Origin: an uncultured Aquimarina sp.
GTDB taxonomy: Bacteria > Bacteroidota > Bacteroidia > Flavobacteriales > Flavobacteriaceae
Length of the DNA: 64,000 nucleotides
Direction of reading: 5' to 3'
NCBI GenBank assembly: GCA_947498595.1
Contig: CANMKX010000011.1
Coordinates: forward strand, 1-64,000
Part shown: positions 16,368 to 25,131 of the stretch, in pieces
Numbering within the stretch: position 1 is the stretch's first letter
Layout: each line of letters opens with the position of its first letter
The notes under the pieces: generated by a model
What the model was told of the DNA's origin: nothing
The model's database searches: none
Seen by the model: only the letters and a program-made list of their open reading frames with translations
Translations under genes and position numbers: made by a program

Positions 16368-18298
16368 GCACAACTATAAAACAAATTGCTGTTTTCAGTA
16401 ATACAGGGAGTAAAAGATTTGTACCATTTAAAGATGGTTTGAATATAATAACGGGAGATTCTAAGACTGGCAAAAGTGCACTAATAGAAATAATTGATTA
16501 CTGTCTATTTTCATCAAGGTCTAGTATACCAGTGGGAAAAATAATTGATTTTGCAGAATTATTTGTAGTCGTTTATAAAGTAAATGATTTCTTCATTGTT
16601 ATTGGTCGACCAGCACCAAATACAGGGAATATGAGAAGTGCTTATCTAAAAATAGAAACTGATTATAAAACTATTGAAGATATTAAATATGATTATTTTA
16701 ATGATATATCACTTAAACCAATTAAAAATGATGTTCAAAATGATTTTGAAGAATTACTTGGTTTGTCTTTAAAAAAATTAGAATCCGAATATGAGAGTTT
16801 TGGAAAATTATCAATTAGAGATACCGTTTCTTTTCTCTTTCAACATCAAAATTTAATTGCAAGCAAACACGCTTTATTTTATAGATTTGATGATTTAGTA
16901 AAACGTAAAAGAGTTATTCAAGCTTTACCAGTTTTATTAGGTGTAGCTGATAGTAAGTATTATCAATTAGTAAAATTAATTAAGGAAACTGAGAGAAAAA
17001 TAAAAGCAGAAGAGAAAATTTTAGAACGAATAAAAGAAAAATCAACTAAACAAGCTGATAATATTAGAGACCAAATACAAATCTATTATACAATGTTAGA
17101 CTTAACTCTTGAAGAAGGGTTATCATTACGTGAATTAAGAAAAATTGGTCTTAATCTGCCTACTCCACCAAAAATTCTTACAGACCAGACTAAATCATAT
17201 ACCAAATTAACACAATTAGAAAACGAAAGAGAAGTTTTATACGTTGAGAAAAATGAAATTGAAAATGCTATTTCTAGTTTATTATCAAATTCAGACGATA
17301 GTTTAGATTATGCAAAGCATTTAAGGCAAACAAAAGCTAAACAAAATTATAATACTTCAAAAAATGAATTATCCTGTCCACTTTGTGATAATTCTGTTTC
17401 ACATATCAATGAGAACATTAATAAACTAAATGATTCCAAAAATAAACTGATTGAAGAGTTAACAAAAGTAAATACCTTTTCTAAAGACAGTACTCAAATA
17501 ATTGAGAAATTTAAATTAGAAAAAAAAGCAATAACATCTAAAGTAAAATCAATTTCTAAAAGCATTGAAATACTTACAAAAGAAAATATTGATATAGAAA
17601 AGATAAAAGGAAAACGAGAATCAATAATACATCAAAAGGGAGTTTTAGAAACAACCATTAAACATCTTTTAGAATCTAACGATTTATCTAAATTCACTTC
17701 AGATTTAGTTGCCTTAAAAAAAGAATTAAATTCATATAATAAACAGTTATTAAAATATAAAGATTTAAAACTTTTCAAATCAGAAACCGAATTATTCATT
17801 AAAACACAAATGGATAGGATTGCAAGTCAATTAGATTTTGAAGAAGAACTAAAACCTATTGACTTTCAATTTAACATTGATAACTTCAATTTTTATCATA
17901 AACACAAATCAGATAAAATAAGACTTGATGAAATGGGAAGTGGTGCAAATTGGTTAGCCTGTCACCTTTCTTTGTTTTTATCTTTTTTGCATTTATCTTG
18001 TAGTAATCCTAAATCTATAATTCCTTCATTTTTAATGATAGACCAGCCTAGTCAAGTTTACTTCCCCAGAACTGCTAAAAAAAACGAATTAAATGATTCA
18101 GAAGACAAAGAAAAATATGATGAAAACATAAAACAAGTTGTAAATATATTCAAAGTTTTAAATGACGAAATAGAGTTAATTTATAAAAACACGAAGATTA
18201 AACCTCAAATAATAGTACTAGAACACGCAAAAGAAAAAGATTTTGACGAATTTATTATTAAAGATTGGATAAAAAGTGAAGGAGATGGTCTAATATAA
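16364..18298 (+). CDS. ABC-3C ATPase, DUF3732/SMC-like, 644 aa
   Basis: A Rad50/SMC-type ABC ATPase: Walker A GDSKTGKS at 31-38, two long coiled-coil arms (about 200-335 and 350-470) joined at a CPLC zinc-hook-like turn (C338, C341), the signature region DEMGSGANW near 525, and the Walker B region MIDQPSQ with D560. This is the DUF3732 family, the sensor/motor of ABC-three-component systems that are predicted anti-phage or anti-plasmid modules. The gene ends 24 bp before a hairpin repeat that also occurs on the other side of the locus, so the three genes look like one transferable unit. Confidence 0.85.
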   Translation: MSTTIKQIAVFSNTGSKRFVPFKDGLNIITGDSKTGKSALIEIIDYCLFSSRSSIPVGKIIDFAELFVVVYKVNDFFIVIGRPAPNTGNMRSAYLKIETDYKTIEDIKYDYFNDISLKPIKNDVQNDFEELLGLSLKKLESEYESFGKLSIRDTVSFLFQHQNLIASKHALFYRFDDLVKRKRVIQALPVLLGVADSKYYQLVKLIKETERKIKAEEKILERIKEKSTKQADNIRDQIQIYYTMLDLTLEEGLSLRELRKIGLNLPTPPKILTDQTKSYTKLTQLENEREVLYVEKNEIENAISSLLSNSDDSLDYAKHLRQTKAKQNYNTSKNELSCPLCDNSVSHINENINKLNDSKNKLIEELTKVNTFSKDSTQIIEKFKLEKKAITSKVKSISKSIEILTKENIDIEKIKGKRESIIHQKGVLETTIKHLLESNDLSKFTSDLVALKKELNSYNKQLLKYKDLKLFKSETELFIKTQMDRIASQLDFEEELKPIDFQFNIDNFNFYHKHKSDKIRLDEMGSGANWLACHLSLFLSFLHLSCSNPKSIIPSFLMIDQPSQVYFPRTAKKNELNDSEDKEKYDENIKQVVNIFKVLNDEIELIYKNTKIKPQIIVLEHAKEKDFDEFIIKDWIKSEGDGLI

Positions 18299-18321
18299 AA
18301 AATGGCATACAATAACTAAGC

Positions 18322-18360
18322 ATTCGGACTGCTCGTAGAGCAGTATCTGAATGCAGTGTT
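18322..18360. repeat. Hairpin repeat, right of the ABC-3C locus
   Basis: GC-richer partner of 14484-14522. With the preceding C it folds into CATTCGGACTGCTC / GAGCAGTATCTGAATG around a GTA loop. Downstream, AAACCC (about 18366) and GGGTTT (about 18409) could form a further stem. It may act as terminator for the ABC-3C operon or mark the edge of a mobile segment. Confidence 0.65.
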
Positions 18361-18607
18361 GACTAAAACCCACGTATTTCTAGCGATTTAATGACTATGG
18401 GGTTTACGAAGCTTTTTCTTGGAGGTATTAGAACTAATAAAAGTTCTTTTCTTGAGGATAATAAAACTATTTACATATTGATAGCACTGTTCTTATTTAA
18501 AGAAACAAAAATTCATTTTAAAGCTGCTTGATATTGCTATATTTAGCTTTTATAAAACGATAAAATAATAAACAGGGTTTCTGCGCAGACTCACGTTGGG
18601 TACAATT
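18361..18607. other. Non-coding spacer after the ABC-3C locus
   Basis: About 250 bp without an open frame. It holds the outer part of the hairpin repeat, an AT-rich middle, and at its end CTGCGCAG followed by GTTGGGTAC (18595-18603), which is repeated in inverted form at the end of the next gene. Nothing else stands out. Confidence 0.5.
18595..18603. repeat. 9-bp inverted repeat, left end of a cassette-like gene
   Basis: GTTGGGTAC, five bases before the ATG at 18608. Its reverse complement GTACCCAAC stands at 19148-19156 inside the gene's last codons. GTTGGGT fits the integron core form GTTRRRY and ACCCAAC its partner RYYYAAC, but no complete attC site or integrase is visible. Confidence 0.4.
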
Positions 18608-19183
18608 ATGAATAAAATACTGCTGATATTTTTTATTTTATGTTATTCCACCTTTTTAAGCGGACAATCTAAAATCAAGGGACAGCTTTTTGATGCGTAT
18701 GGTAATACGGCATGGGCTGAAATATTTATAAACGGAAAACCTACCAAATGGATGAATTATGATGGTGCTATTAATCTAGTTTGCAGTAATAACGGCATAA
18801 ACGAAATTACATTTAAATATTTTGGGCATTATATAACAAAGATAAAAGTTGAATGTCATAACAATATAGTTGATTTAGGGTCTATTCATTTAATAAGCGG
18901 ACACTTTTGGTTAGATGGTCCAAAAAACGGAATTATATCGGATACTTATAAAAATAGAAAAACAAAATACAGAGTCAATATTAAAAGATGGAACCCTCAT
19001 GGTGAATCAAAATTTTATAATTCTAAAAGAGAATTAACTCAAAAACTAATTCATAAAAAAGGGAAACTTTTGAATATATATATTAAAGAAAATGGAAAGC
19101 TGAAAGAGTTGAAATTTGAAATAACAAAAAAAGGTGAAATATTAACAGTACCCAACAATGGTAATCGTTGCACAAGTCGATAA
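18608..19183 (+). CDS. Secreted hypothetical protein, 191 aa, cassette-like ends
   Basis: The ATG at 18608 gives a clean signal peptide (MNKILLIFFILCYSTFLSGQ); a TTG 12 nt upstream would only add four residues. Residues 21-95 look like a carboxypeptidase-regulatory-like beta sandwich (KIKGQLFDAYGN), the rest is basic and unrecognised. The C-terminal residues PNNGNRCTSR are encoded by a hairpin-forming stretch (AACAAT-GGTA-ATCGTT) that begins inside the inverted repeat 19148-19156. The tail therefore looks supplied by a repeat element rather than by the protein family. A terminator follows 23 bp after the stop. Confidence 0.6.
   Translation: MNKILLIFFILCYSTFLSGQSKIKGQLFDAYGNTAWAEIFINGKPTKWMNYDGAINLVCSNNGINEITFKYFGHYITKIKVECHNNIVDLGSIHLISGHFWLDGPKNGIISDTYKNRKTKYRVNIKRWNPHGESKFYNSKRELTQKLIHKKGKLLNIYIKENGKLKELKFEITKKGEILTVPNNGNRCTSR
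19148..19156. repeat. 9-bp inverted repeat, right end of the cassette-like gene
   Basis: GTACCCAAC, exact reverse complement of 18595-18603. It is followed by AATGGTAATCGTTGC, which can pair with itself, and then by the stop codon of the gene. Confidence 0.4.
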
Positions 19184-19205
19184 TTATAAAATATAAAGGA
19201 GAAGA

Positions 19206-19226
19206 AAAGCCTTTTTAAGAGGCTTT
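19206..19226 (+). terminator. Hairpin terminator
   Basis: AAAGCCT (19206-19212) and AGGCTTT (19220-19226) around a 7-nt loop, 23 bp after the stop of the 191-residue secreted protein. Confidence 0.6.
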
Positions 19227-19267
19227 ATTCTGTGTTTAGGTGAATCAATTGATAAAATTAAAGTTCT

Positions 19268-19407
19268 TTAAAAGACATATAATAGGTCTTTATTAAGAAT
19301 ATAGTAGTCTATAAAAAGAGTTTTAATTTTGGCTATACTTTTGCTCAGGTTTTTAGAAAATTTCAGATACTTTTTTAGATTATAGGCGATAGCAGAAAGC
19401 ATCATTA
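19268..19407 (-). pseudogene. IS1182-family transposase remnant (C-terminal end)
   Basis: On the minus strand the frame ending in TAA at 19268-19270 encodes MMLSAIAYNLKKYLKF and about 28 more residues, the usual C-terminal helix of IS1182/IS4-type transposases. Everything upstream of it is replaced, exactly at its boundary, by the terminal repeat of an IS256-type remnant. Only about 46 codons survive. Confidence 0.65.
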
Positions 19408-19975
19408 GACACTATCCAAAAAAGTGTGTAAGTTTAAAATATCAGGATTAAGTTATAAATACTTAATCCTGATTTCGAATATAGCTAAAAATTGATCAAG
19501 TATAATTCACCAATTTCTAAAAGGCATAGTCCATTTTTTAGTACTTTCTTTTAAGACTAAAAATACGGATTTTACAACAACATCACCTGTTGGGTATGAA
19601 AGTTTATTTTTGGTGTATTTTCTTATTTTTTCCATTCAAATTTTCAATAAGATTAGTAGTGTATCTAATAGTTCTTATTTTAATAGGAAAATCAAAGAAT
19701 ACTGTAAGTTCATCCCAGTTGTCTTTCCAACTTTTTATGCATACGAATACTTAGAGTTCCATTTGGTTTTAAAGTTTTTTAAAGCAGCTTTAGTAGCTTC
19801 TTTCGTGGGAGCTGTATTGATTTGCTTCATATCGATAGTAAAGGCCTTTTTATCTTTCCATACCTCATATCTACAGGAATTTCTAATTTAATGAACTACA
19901 CATATTTGAGTGGTTGAATTTGGAAATACTGTTTTAATATTTAATTTTTTAAATTCTTTTGTTAACATCATATAT
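19408..19975 (-). mobile_element. IS256-family remnant with decayed transposase
   Basis: The end at 19408-19431 (GACACTATCCAAAAAAGTG on the plus strand) looks like an IS256 terminal repeat. Minus-strand codons from about 19960 down to 19453 spell the C-terminal part of an IS256 Mutator-type transposase: CVVH-IRNS, WKDKKAFTIDMKQI, SWKDNWDELTVFFDFP, IENLNGK, then [15 protein letters not shown] and [10 protein letters not shown]. Two single-base frameshifts (near 19740 and 19630) and in-frame stops show that it is dead. The 5' half and the other terminal repeat are missing; the next gene begins there. A 13-bp stem hairpin at 19441-19473 follows the transposase stop. Confidence 0.8.
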
Positions 19976-20562
19976 TAACGTCTTTTAATTCTGTTTAGAA
20001 TTAATAAAAAGTTATTCATTTCTAGTAATCGATTCGCTTCAAAGTCTTCTGTTCCTATAGCTTCTTTTTCCCTTTTTTCTTTTTCTTCTTTAGTTTCAAG
20101 ACGTCTTAAAATTTCATCATATTTATTATAGGATACTTTTTTTAGCCATTCACTTTTCTCAGGTTGTGTAGATTCACTTTTATCTATTACACCTTTAATA
20201 GCATAAAATGTATAAACATTAGTATATTTCCTTTTATTCTTACTAAGCGTTTGCATAACTTTCAAGTTATACTTGTTTTTTTGATAATAAAACGAAAATT
20301 GAACATTCTCATTTTCACTCTTAATTATAAACGACATTTTCTTATTTGAAATAAATACTTTGTCTTTATTCTTATCTATAATTTGATTTATAGCATTTAA
20401 TATTTTTTTTGCTTTGTATTGTGTTTTGCTCCATTCTTCATTATTCCATCTATTTAATTGATTTGCTATTTGTTCTTTTACAAGAGTTATGTTTGTTTTA
20501 TGTTGGCCTATTGTCGATATAGAATAGCAAAGAAATAGTAGTAGTAGGGCTTTTTTAAACAA
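19975..20562 (-). CDS. Secreted hypothetical protein, 195 aa
   Basis: The signal peptide ends at about residue 20 (YSISTIGQ). The mature part is lysine-rich and mixed alpha/beta with a charged coiled-coil-like stretch (ETKEEKEKREKEA, about 157-169). No family recognised. Its stop codon lies at the edge of the IS256 remnant, so the original 3' context may be lost, though the protein ends naturally on RIKRR. It is divergent from the gene at 20936. Confidence 0.55.
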   Translation of the reverse strand: MFKKALLLLFLCYSISTIGQHKTNITLVKEQIANQLNRWNNEEWSKTQYKAKKILNAINQIIDKNKDKVFISNKKMSFIIKSENENVQFSFYYQKNKYNLKVMQTLSKNKRKYTNVYTFYAIKGVIDKSESTQPEKSEWLKKVSYNKYDEILRRLETKEEKEKREKEAIGTEDFEANRLLEMNNFLLILNRIKRR

Positions 20563-20935
20563 ATTATTTGATTTTAGGGGTTAGTTTGGGATATCAATTT
20601 ATTCATTTTTTTTCTATTGAAAGGTTTAAATAAATTTATATCGTTATTAAAAATAGATTTCAAAAGTTATTTTTATTTAGACTTAACCGAATTTAACTTT
20701 TTTTTGTGACAAAAAGTTAAACAATACTAAATCTTATCATTAGGGCTATTAAGTTATGGTTTTATAAATAAAATACTATCGAAAAATAAACATTGAATAC
20801 TTTTCCTATAGTATTTCTTTTATGATTTATAAAGGGTAGTGACTTTTGATTTAATTTTGTACAAAGAAAAACAGTATCATTGATTGCATAACAAAATATT
20901 ATATTTAACGTTGTTAGTGTTTAACCTTTTGAATT
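20563..20935. other. Divergent intergenic region with hairpin and -7 box
   Basis: 373 bp without a gene. TTAACTTTTT (20693-20702) and AAAAAGTTAA (20711-20720) form an inverted repeat around TTTGTGAC. TAATTTTG at 20852-20859 is a perfect Bacteroidota -7 box 77 nt before the ATG at 20936; I see no good -33 box with it. Confidence 0.45.
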
Positions 20936-21643
20936 ATGAAAAAGTTATTAAAAATTATTGGATTCTTAATTGGTGGAGTATTACTATTTATATTAATGGC
21001 TTTTATGTTTTTATTTTTATCAGTAAATACTGAATTGCCAACTGGTGAGACAGGTCCTACAGCTGATGTTTTTGCTTATAAAATGCTAGATGCAGTTAAA
21101 TATGAAGAATTTAAAAAAACGAGATATATATCATGGCAATTTGCAAATCATAATTATCATTGGGATCGAGTGCAGCAAATGGTAACTGTTTTTTGGGATG
21201 GTTATACTGTAAGTCTCAATCTAAATGATACGAAAAATAGCACTGTTTATTATAAAAAAGATGTTATTAAGAAAAAGAAAGACAAATATATAGCAAAAGC
21301 TTTCGATTATTTTAATAATGATTCATTTTGGTTATTAGCACCTTATAAATTATTTGATAAAGGTGTTAAGCGCGAATTAATAACACTGAGCGATGACTCT
21401 AAAGCATTATTAGTTACTTATAACGCTGGAGGATCTACTCCAGGAGATTCTTATCTCTGGAAGGTTGATCAAAATTATTTACCTACTGGCTTTCAGATGT
21501 GGACTTCGATTATTCCTATAGGTGGGTTAGAAGCTTCTTGCGAAAATTGGTCTACTACAAAAAGTGGAGCTTATATCGCAAATGATCATAGAGTTTTAGG
21601 TTTCGGCATTCCTATTTCACAGATTCGCGCTTGGAATGATTAA
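20936..21643 (+). CDS. Membrane-anchored hypothetical protein, 235 aa
   Basis: One N-terminal membrane helix (about 8-32, GFLIGGVLLFILMAFMFLFL) is followed by an extracytoplasmic domain rich in Trp and Tyr (WQFANHNYHWDR, about 70-81). No catalytic motif is clear and I do not recognise the family. The fold looks like a beta-rich lipocalin/LolA-like domain, but this is a guess. It converges on the transporter gene with a 4-bp overlap of the 3' ends. Confidence 0.6.
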   Translation: MKKLLKIIGFLIGGVLLFILMAFMFLFLSVNTELPTGETGPTADVFAYKMLDAVKYEEFKKTRYISWQFANHNYHWDRVQQMVTVFWDGYTVSLNLNDTKNSTVYYKKDVIKKKKDKYIAKAFDYFNNDSFWLLAPYKLFDKGVKRELITLSDDSKALLVTYNAGGSTPGDSYLWKVDQNYLPTGFQMWTSIIPIGGLEASCENWSTTKSGAYIANDHRVLGFGIPISQIRAWND

Positions 21644-23091
21644 TATTCAAAAAGTATTGGAATTATAAAATAGAATGATGCTATTAATATTATAATAGAA
21701 ATAATATTTAAGATTATTCCTACTCTTGCCATTTCTGAAACTTTGACATAACCACTGGCAAATACAATAGCGTTAGGAGGTGTTGCCATCGGTAACATAA
21801 AAGCACAACTCGAAGCTATTGTAACAGGAATTAATATATGTAACATAGGAATATTTAGACCTAAAGCTATTCCTGCTACTACGGGAACAAAAATAGAAAC
21901 TAAAGCAACATTACTCATTAGTTCTGTCATAAATAACATGACAACGATTAACAACGAAGCAATTAACAATACACTCCAATTTTTGTTTTCTGAAATCGTA
22001 TTCGCTATTACCTCTATAAGACCTACATGAGACAATCCTTTTGCCAATGCCAATCCTCCACCAAATAACATTAAGATTCCCCATGGCAATTTTTGTGTAT
22101 CCTCCCATTCTAATATAAAACCTCTTTTCTTTGATTGGTTAATAGGTAGGCAAAATAACGACAATGCGCCTAAAACACTTATTAGAGTATCCGTAATTTG
22201 TAATTGAGGTAACAATCCGTTTATCGTTGTTCTAAAAACCCATAGAGAAATGGTTATTCCAAAAATAATTAATACCCTTTTTTCTTTTTTATTAATAATT
22301 CCGAGTTTCTTTAATTCAAGATTTATTATCGTACTCGATTCCATGAAATCTTCTAGCTTATTAGGATAAATCCATTTAACAAGAATCCAATAAACAACGA
22401 CAAGCATTATTATTGAAAATGGCAATCCCAAAGTCATCCATCGTAAAAACGATATTTCAATCTGATATTCATTTTCTAAAAAACCAATTAAAACCGAATT
22501 AGGAGGAGTTCCAATAATTGTAGCCACACCTCCAATATTTGCTGCAAAAGCAATACCCAACATAATATTTAATGCAAAATTTTTATCTCCTTTGGTAAAA
22601 CCATCTTTATCATTAATCAATAGTTTAATAACAGACAGAGCGATAGGTAGCATTACTACAGTACTCGCCGTATTACTAATCCACATACTCATAAACGCAG
22701 TAGCTATCATAAAACCAAGAATTACACGATTAGGACTTGTGCCAGTCAATTTTATAATTGTCAATGCAATTCGTTTATGTAATTTCACTTTTTCTAATGC
22801 TAAAGCCATTACAAAACCACCAAAAAAAAGAAAAATGATAGGACTTCCATAATTTTGGGAAACTTCCTTTATATCTAATACACCTAACAACGGAAATAAC
22901 AATAATGGCAATAAAGCCGTGATTGATATAGATACTGCTTCTGTAATCCACCATACTATCATCCATAATGCTACAGCAATAACACGATCAGCTTCAATTG
23001 AGACAAATTGATAAGGGTTCATCAATAATAATAAGCATGCTAAAGGGCCTATTATCAAACCTATTTTCTTAGTTAAATTGCTGTTTTTCAA
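21640..23091 (-). CDS. DASS/SLC13-family sodium-coupled anion transporter
   Basis: An inner-membrane transporter of the divalent anion:Na+ symporter family, which carries dicarboxylates, sulfate or phosphate. At 483 aa it has about 12 hydrophobic segments, the SNTAS motif (about 129-133), the second SNVAL motif (about 395) and the family signature around MLPMATPPNAIVFASGY near the C-terminus. Substrate is not determinable from sequence; C4-dicarboxylates are most common. The LytTR regulator pair lies directly upstream on the same strand (54 bp to the regulator's end), so the transporter may belong to the same transcription unit or be its target. Confidence 0.85.
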   Translation of the reverse strand: MKNSNLTKKIGLIIGPLACLLLLMNPYQFVSIEADRVIAVALWMIVWWITEAVSISITALLPLLLFPLLGVLDIKEVSQNYGSPIIFLFFGGFVMALALEKVKLHKRIALTIIKLTGTSPNRVILGFMIATAFMSMWISNTASTVVMLPIALSVIKLLINDKDGFTKGDKNFALNIMLGIAFAANIGGVATIIGTPPNSVLIGFLENEYQIEISFLRWMTLGLPFSIIMLVVVYWILVKWIYPNKLEDFMESSTIINLELKKLGIINKKEKRVLIIFGITISLWVFRTTINGLLPQLQITDTLISVLGALSLFCLPINQSKKRGFILEWEDTQKLPWGILMLFGGGLALAKGLSHVGLIEVIANTISENKNWSVLLIASLLIVVMLFMTELMSNVALVSIFVPVVAGIALGLNIPMLHILIPVTIASSCAFMLPMATPPNAIVFASGYVKVSEMARVGIILNIISIIILIASFYFIIPILFEY

Positions 23092-23145
23092 AAGTTGTTA
23101 TGTTTGGGTTTTGGAAAAGATAAGAGAAAAATTCTGAAGTTAAAA

Positions 23146-23859
23146 TTAAATATTTTCTAATCTATGTAACACATGCTTACGATAACTTCGGCTAATAGTA
23201 ATACTGTGTCTATTTATTTCGATGTATTCATTTGTAAAAGATTCTATTTTAGAAATAGCTATAATAAAAGATCTGTGGACACGTAAAAAATCCCTTTTAG
23301 GTAATCTAGCTTCTATATTACTAATTGTTTCTCTAGTAACAAAAACTTGTTTTTCGGTATATATTTTAATGTAATCTTGTAAACTTTCGATATATAAAAC
23401 ATCCATAAAATTGATACGAATCATTTTGCGATCTGATCTTATAAAAAAGAAATCACTAGCTTCTTTTTTTAAAACTGAACTATCACTATCTGTACTCATA
23501 ACTGACTCACCTATAAATTTATGAATCGCTTGTATTAAACGATTCATTGAAATAGGCTTTAATAAGTAATCGACAGCCTGTAAGTCAAAACCATCAACAG
23601 CATATTCTCTATAAGCAGTTGTAAAAATTACTTTAACGTCCTTCCTAATAGTCTTGGCAAAAGAAAGCCCTGTTATTTCTGGCATATTAATATCCAAGAA
23701 AATTAAGTCAATTGTATTTTTATTCAAAATTGCAAAAGCCTCTATTGCATTTTTACAAACGCCAATAATATGTATAGTATCAATTTTCTCTATATGTGAT
23801 ACTAAAATTTCTCTTGCTGTAGGCTCATCATCTACTATAATACAGTTGTATGTTTTCAT
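23146..23859 (-). CDS. LytTR-family response regulator, 237 aa
   Basis: Receiver domain at 1-120 with DD at 10-11 and phospho-acceptor D56 in FLDINMPE, then a LytTR DNA-binding domain (about 140-237, FFIRSDRKMIRINF and DFLRVHRSFI). The ATG at 23859 is chosen because its ATGA overlaps the kinase stop by 4 bp; a longer frame exists upstream but would add unrelated residues. It forms a two-component pair with the next gene. Confidence 0.9.
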   Translation of the reverse strand: MKTYNCIIVDDEPTAREILVSHIEKIDTIHIIGVCKNAIEAFAILNKNTIDLIFLDINMPEITGLSFAKTIRKDVKVIFTTAYREYAVDGFDLQAVDYLLKPISMNRLIQAIHKFIGESVMSTDSDSSVLKKEASDFFFIRSDRKMIRINFMDVLYIESLQDYIKIYTEKQVFVTRETISNIEARLPKRDFLRVHRSFIIAISKIESFTNEYIEINRHSITISRSYRKHVLHRLENI

Positions 23860-24920
23860 GATAGTATTTCTTGAATTGGAATTTTTAGGCAAACCATAAA
23901 CCACCCATTATTTTGTTCTACAGTTAAATCATATTGATCCTTATAAATAAGCTCTAAGCGCTTATGAATATTAATGAGTCCAATTCCATGATTTTTAGAT
24001 ATTTTCTTTGTTTGTATAACTGTATTCTCAATTTTAAATTCAATTAAATCACTTTTAATATTTATATCAATTTTTATCGATAAAAAATCATTGACAATTC
24101 CTCCATGTTTAAATGCATTTTCTACAAAAGGAATAAGTAGCATAGGAGGAATTTTATGTCCTATTCTGTCAATGTTTTTAACAAAAGAAACATCGAGTGT
24201 ATCTTTAAATCTTATATTTTCCAATGCAACATATTCTTCAATATGTAATAATTCTTCTTCAAGGCTAACAATTGGTTTTTGTACTTGATATAAAATATAA
24301 TCTAATAAATTAGATAGTTTTAATATAATTTCTGGGGTTTGCTCAGATTTCTTAAGTGCAAATCCATAAATCGTATTCAAAGTATTGAACAAAAAATGAG
24401 GATGAATTTGCTTTTTCAAATAAGATAATTCTTGGTTTTTAAGTTCTAATTGTGTTTCAAGAATTCTATTTTCAAGCTCCTTATTTTTAGATAAAGTCTT
24501 GAAGTTATGTTGTAATAAACTAATAAAACTAACAAATCCAACCACTAAATATATCAAGATTAAAACAAAAACGAAATTCCTACTCATAGGAGGAACATTG
24601 TTTATTTTTAGTTTAGATAAAAAAATAAAACTACCAAAAAGAGTCAGTAATATAAAATAAGTAGAAAAGACTAATGTATAAACAGTGTACAATCCAAATA
24701 ACTTATAGCGTCTTGTAAGTAAATATTGAGGAATCAAGTAGTAAACAAAAGTATAAGAAGTTATCATAGTTGCTGGAAGTAAAAAACTTGAAAACCAAGA
24801 TATATACATTGTATCACTTGAATTATAGCTAAAAAAGTACAAGAAAAAAAACCAAACTCCAATCCAAAAGAATATGTGAATTGGAACAAATTTTAATTTG
24901 TGATATTCTAATAAATTCAT
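23856..24920 (-). CDS. LytS-like sensor histidine kinase, 354 aa
   Basis: Four membrane helices (about 13-32, 41-62, 75-100, 116-137), a short coiled coil (140-170), then the His_kinase domain with QIHPHFLFNTLN at 171-182 (phospho-acceptor expected at H175) and a HATPase region with PFVENAFKHG and HGIGLINI. It acts in the inner membrane. It carries no separate sensor domain, so the signal is probably perceived in or near the membrane. It precedes its regulator on the same message. Confidence 0.9.
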   Translation of the reverse strand: MNLLEYHKLKFVPIHIFFWIGVWFFFLYFFSYNSSDTMYISWFSSFLLPATMITSYTFVYYLIPQYLLTRRYKLFGLYTVYTLVFSTYFILLTLFGSFIFLSKLKINNVPPMSRNFVFVLILIYLVVGFVSFISLLQHNFKTLSKNKELENRILETQLELKNQELSYLKKQIHPHFLFNTLNTIYGFALKKSEQTPEIILKLSNLLDYILYQVQKPIVSLEEELLHIEEYVALENIRFKDTLDVSFVKNIDRIGHKIPPMLLIPFVENAFKHGGIVNDFLSIKIDINIKSDLIEFKIENTVIQTKKISKNHGIGLINIHKRLELIYKDQYDLTVEQNNGWFMVCLKIPIQEILS

Positions 24921-25000
24921 GCCAACAAGATCATTATTATTTTTGATTCGATATGTTTTTTACGATTAACAACCATTTAAGCACTCGTTTTGGCTTTTTC

Positions 25001-25035
25001 ACCAAATTCATATAAATTTATAGAAATAATTTGGT
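25001..25035. other. Inverted repeat in the kinase/ExbB-like intergenic region
   Basis: ACCAAATT (25001-25008) and AATTTGGT (25028-25035) flank TATAAATTTATA. It lies between divergent genes and could be an operator; no family can be named. The rest of 24921-25131 shows nothing clear. Confidence 0.35.
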
Positions 25036-25131
25036 TAAATACCTTCTTAAAAATGTAAAATAGCGCATAAAAAACACCGCGTCCTTTTTTCAATATAGTT
25101 TTGAAATTATAATCATTAAACTTAAAATATT

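Noticed and set aside
19610-19891. 93-codon plus-strand open frame
   Set aside because: It is the complement of the decayed IS256 transposase, whose codons are readable on the minus strand.
23860-23904. Longer N-terminus of the LytTR regulator starting at 23904
   Set aside because: The extra 15 residues read through the kinase's last codons and have no receiver-domain character. The ATG at 23859 has the typical 4-bp overlap.
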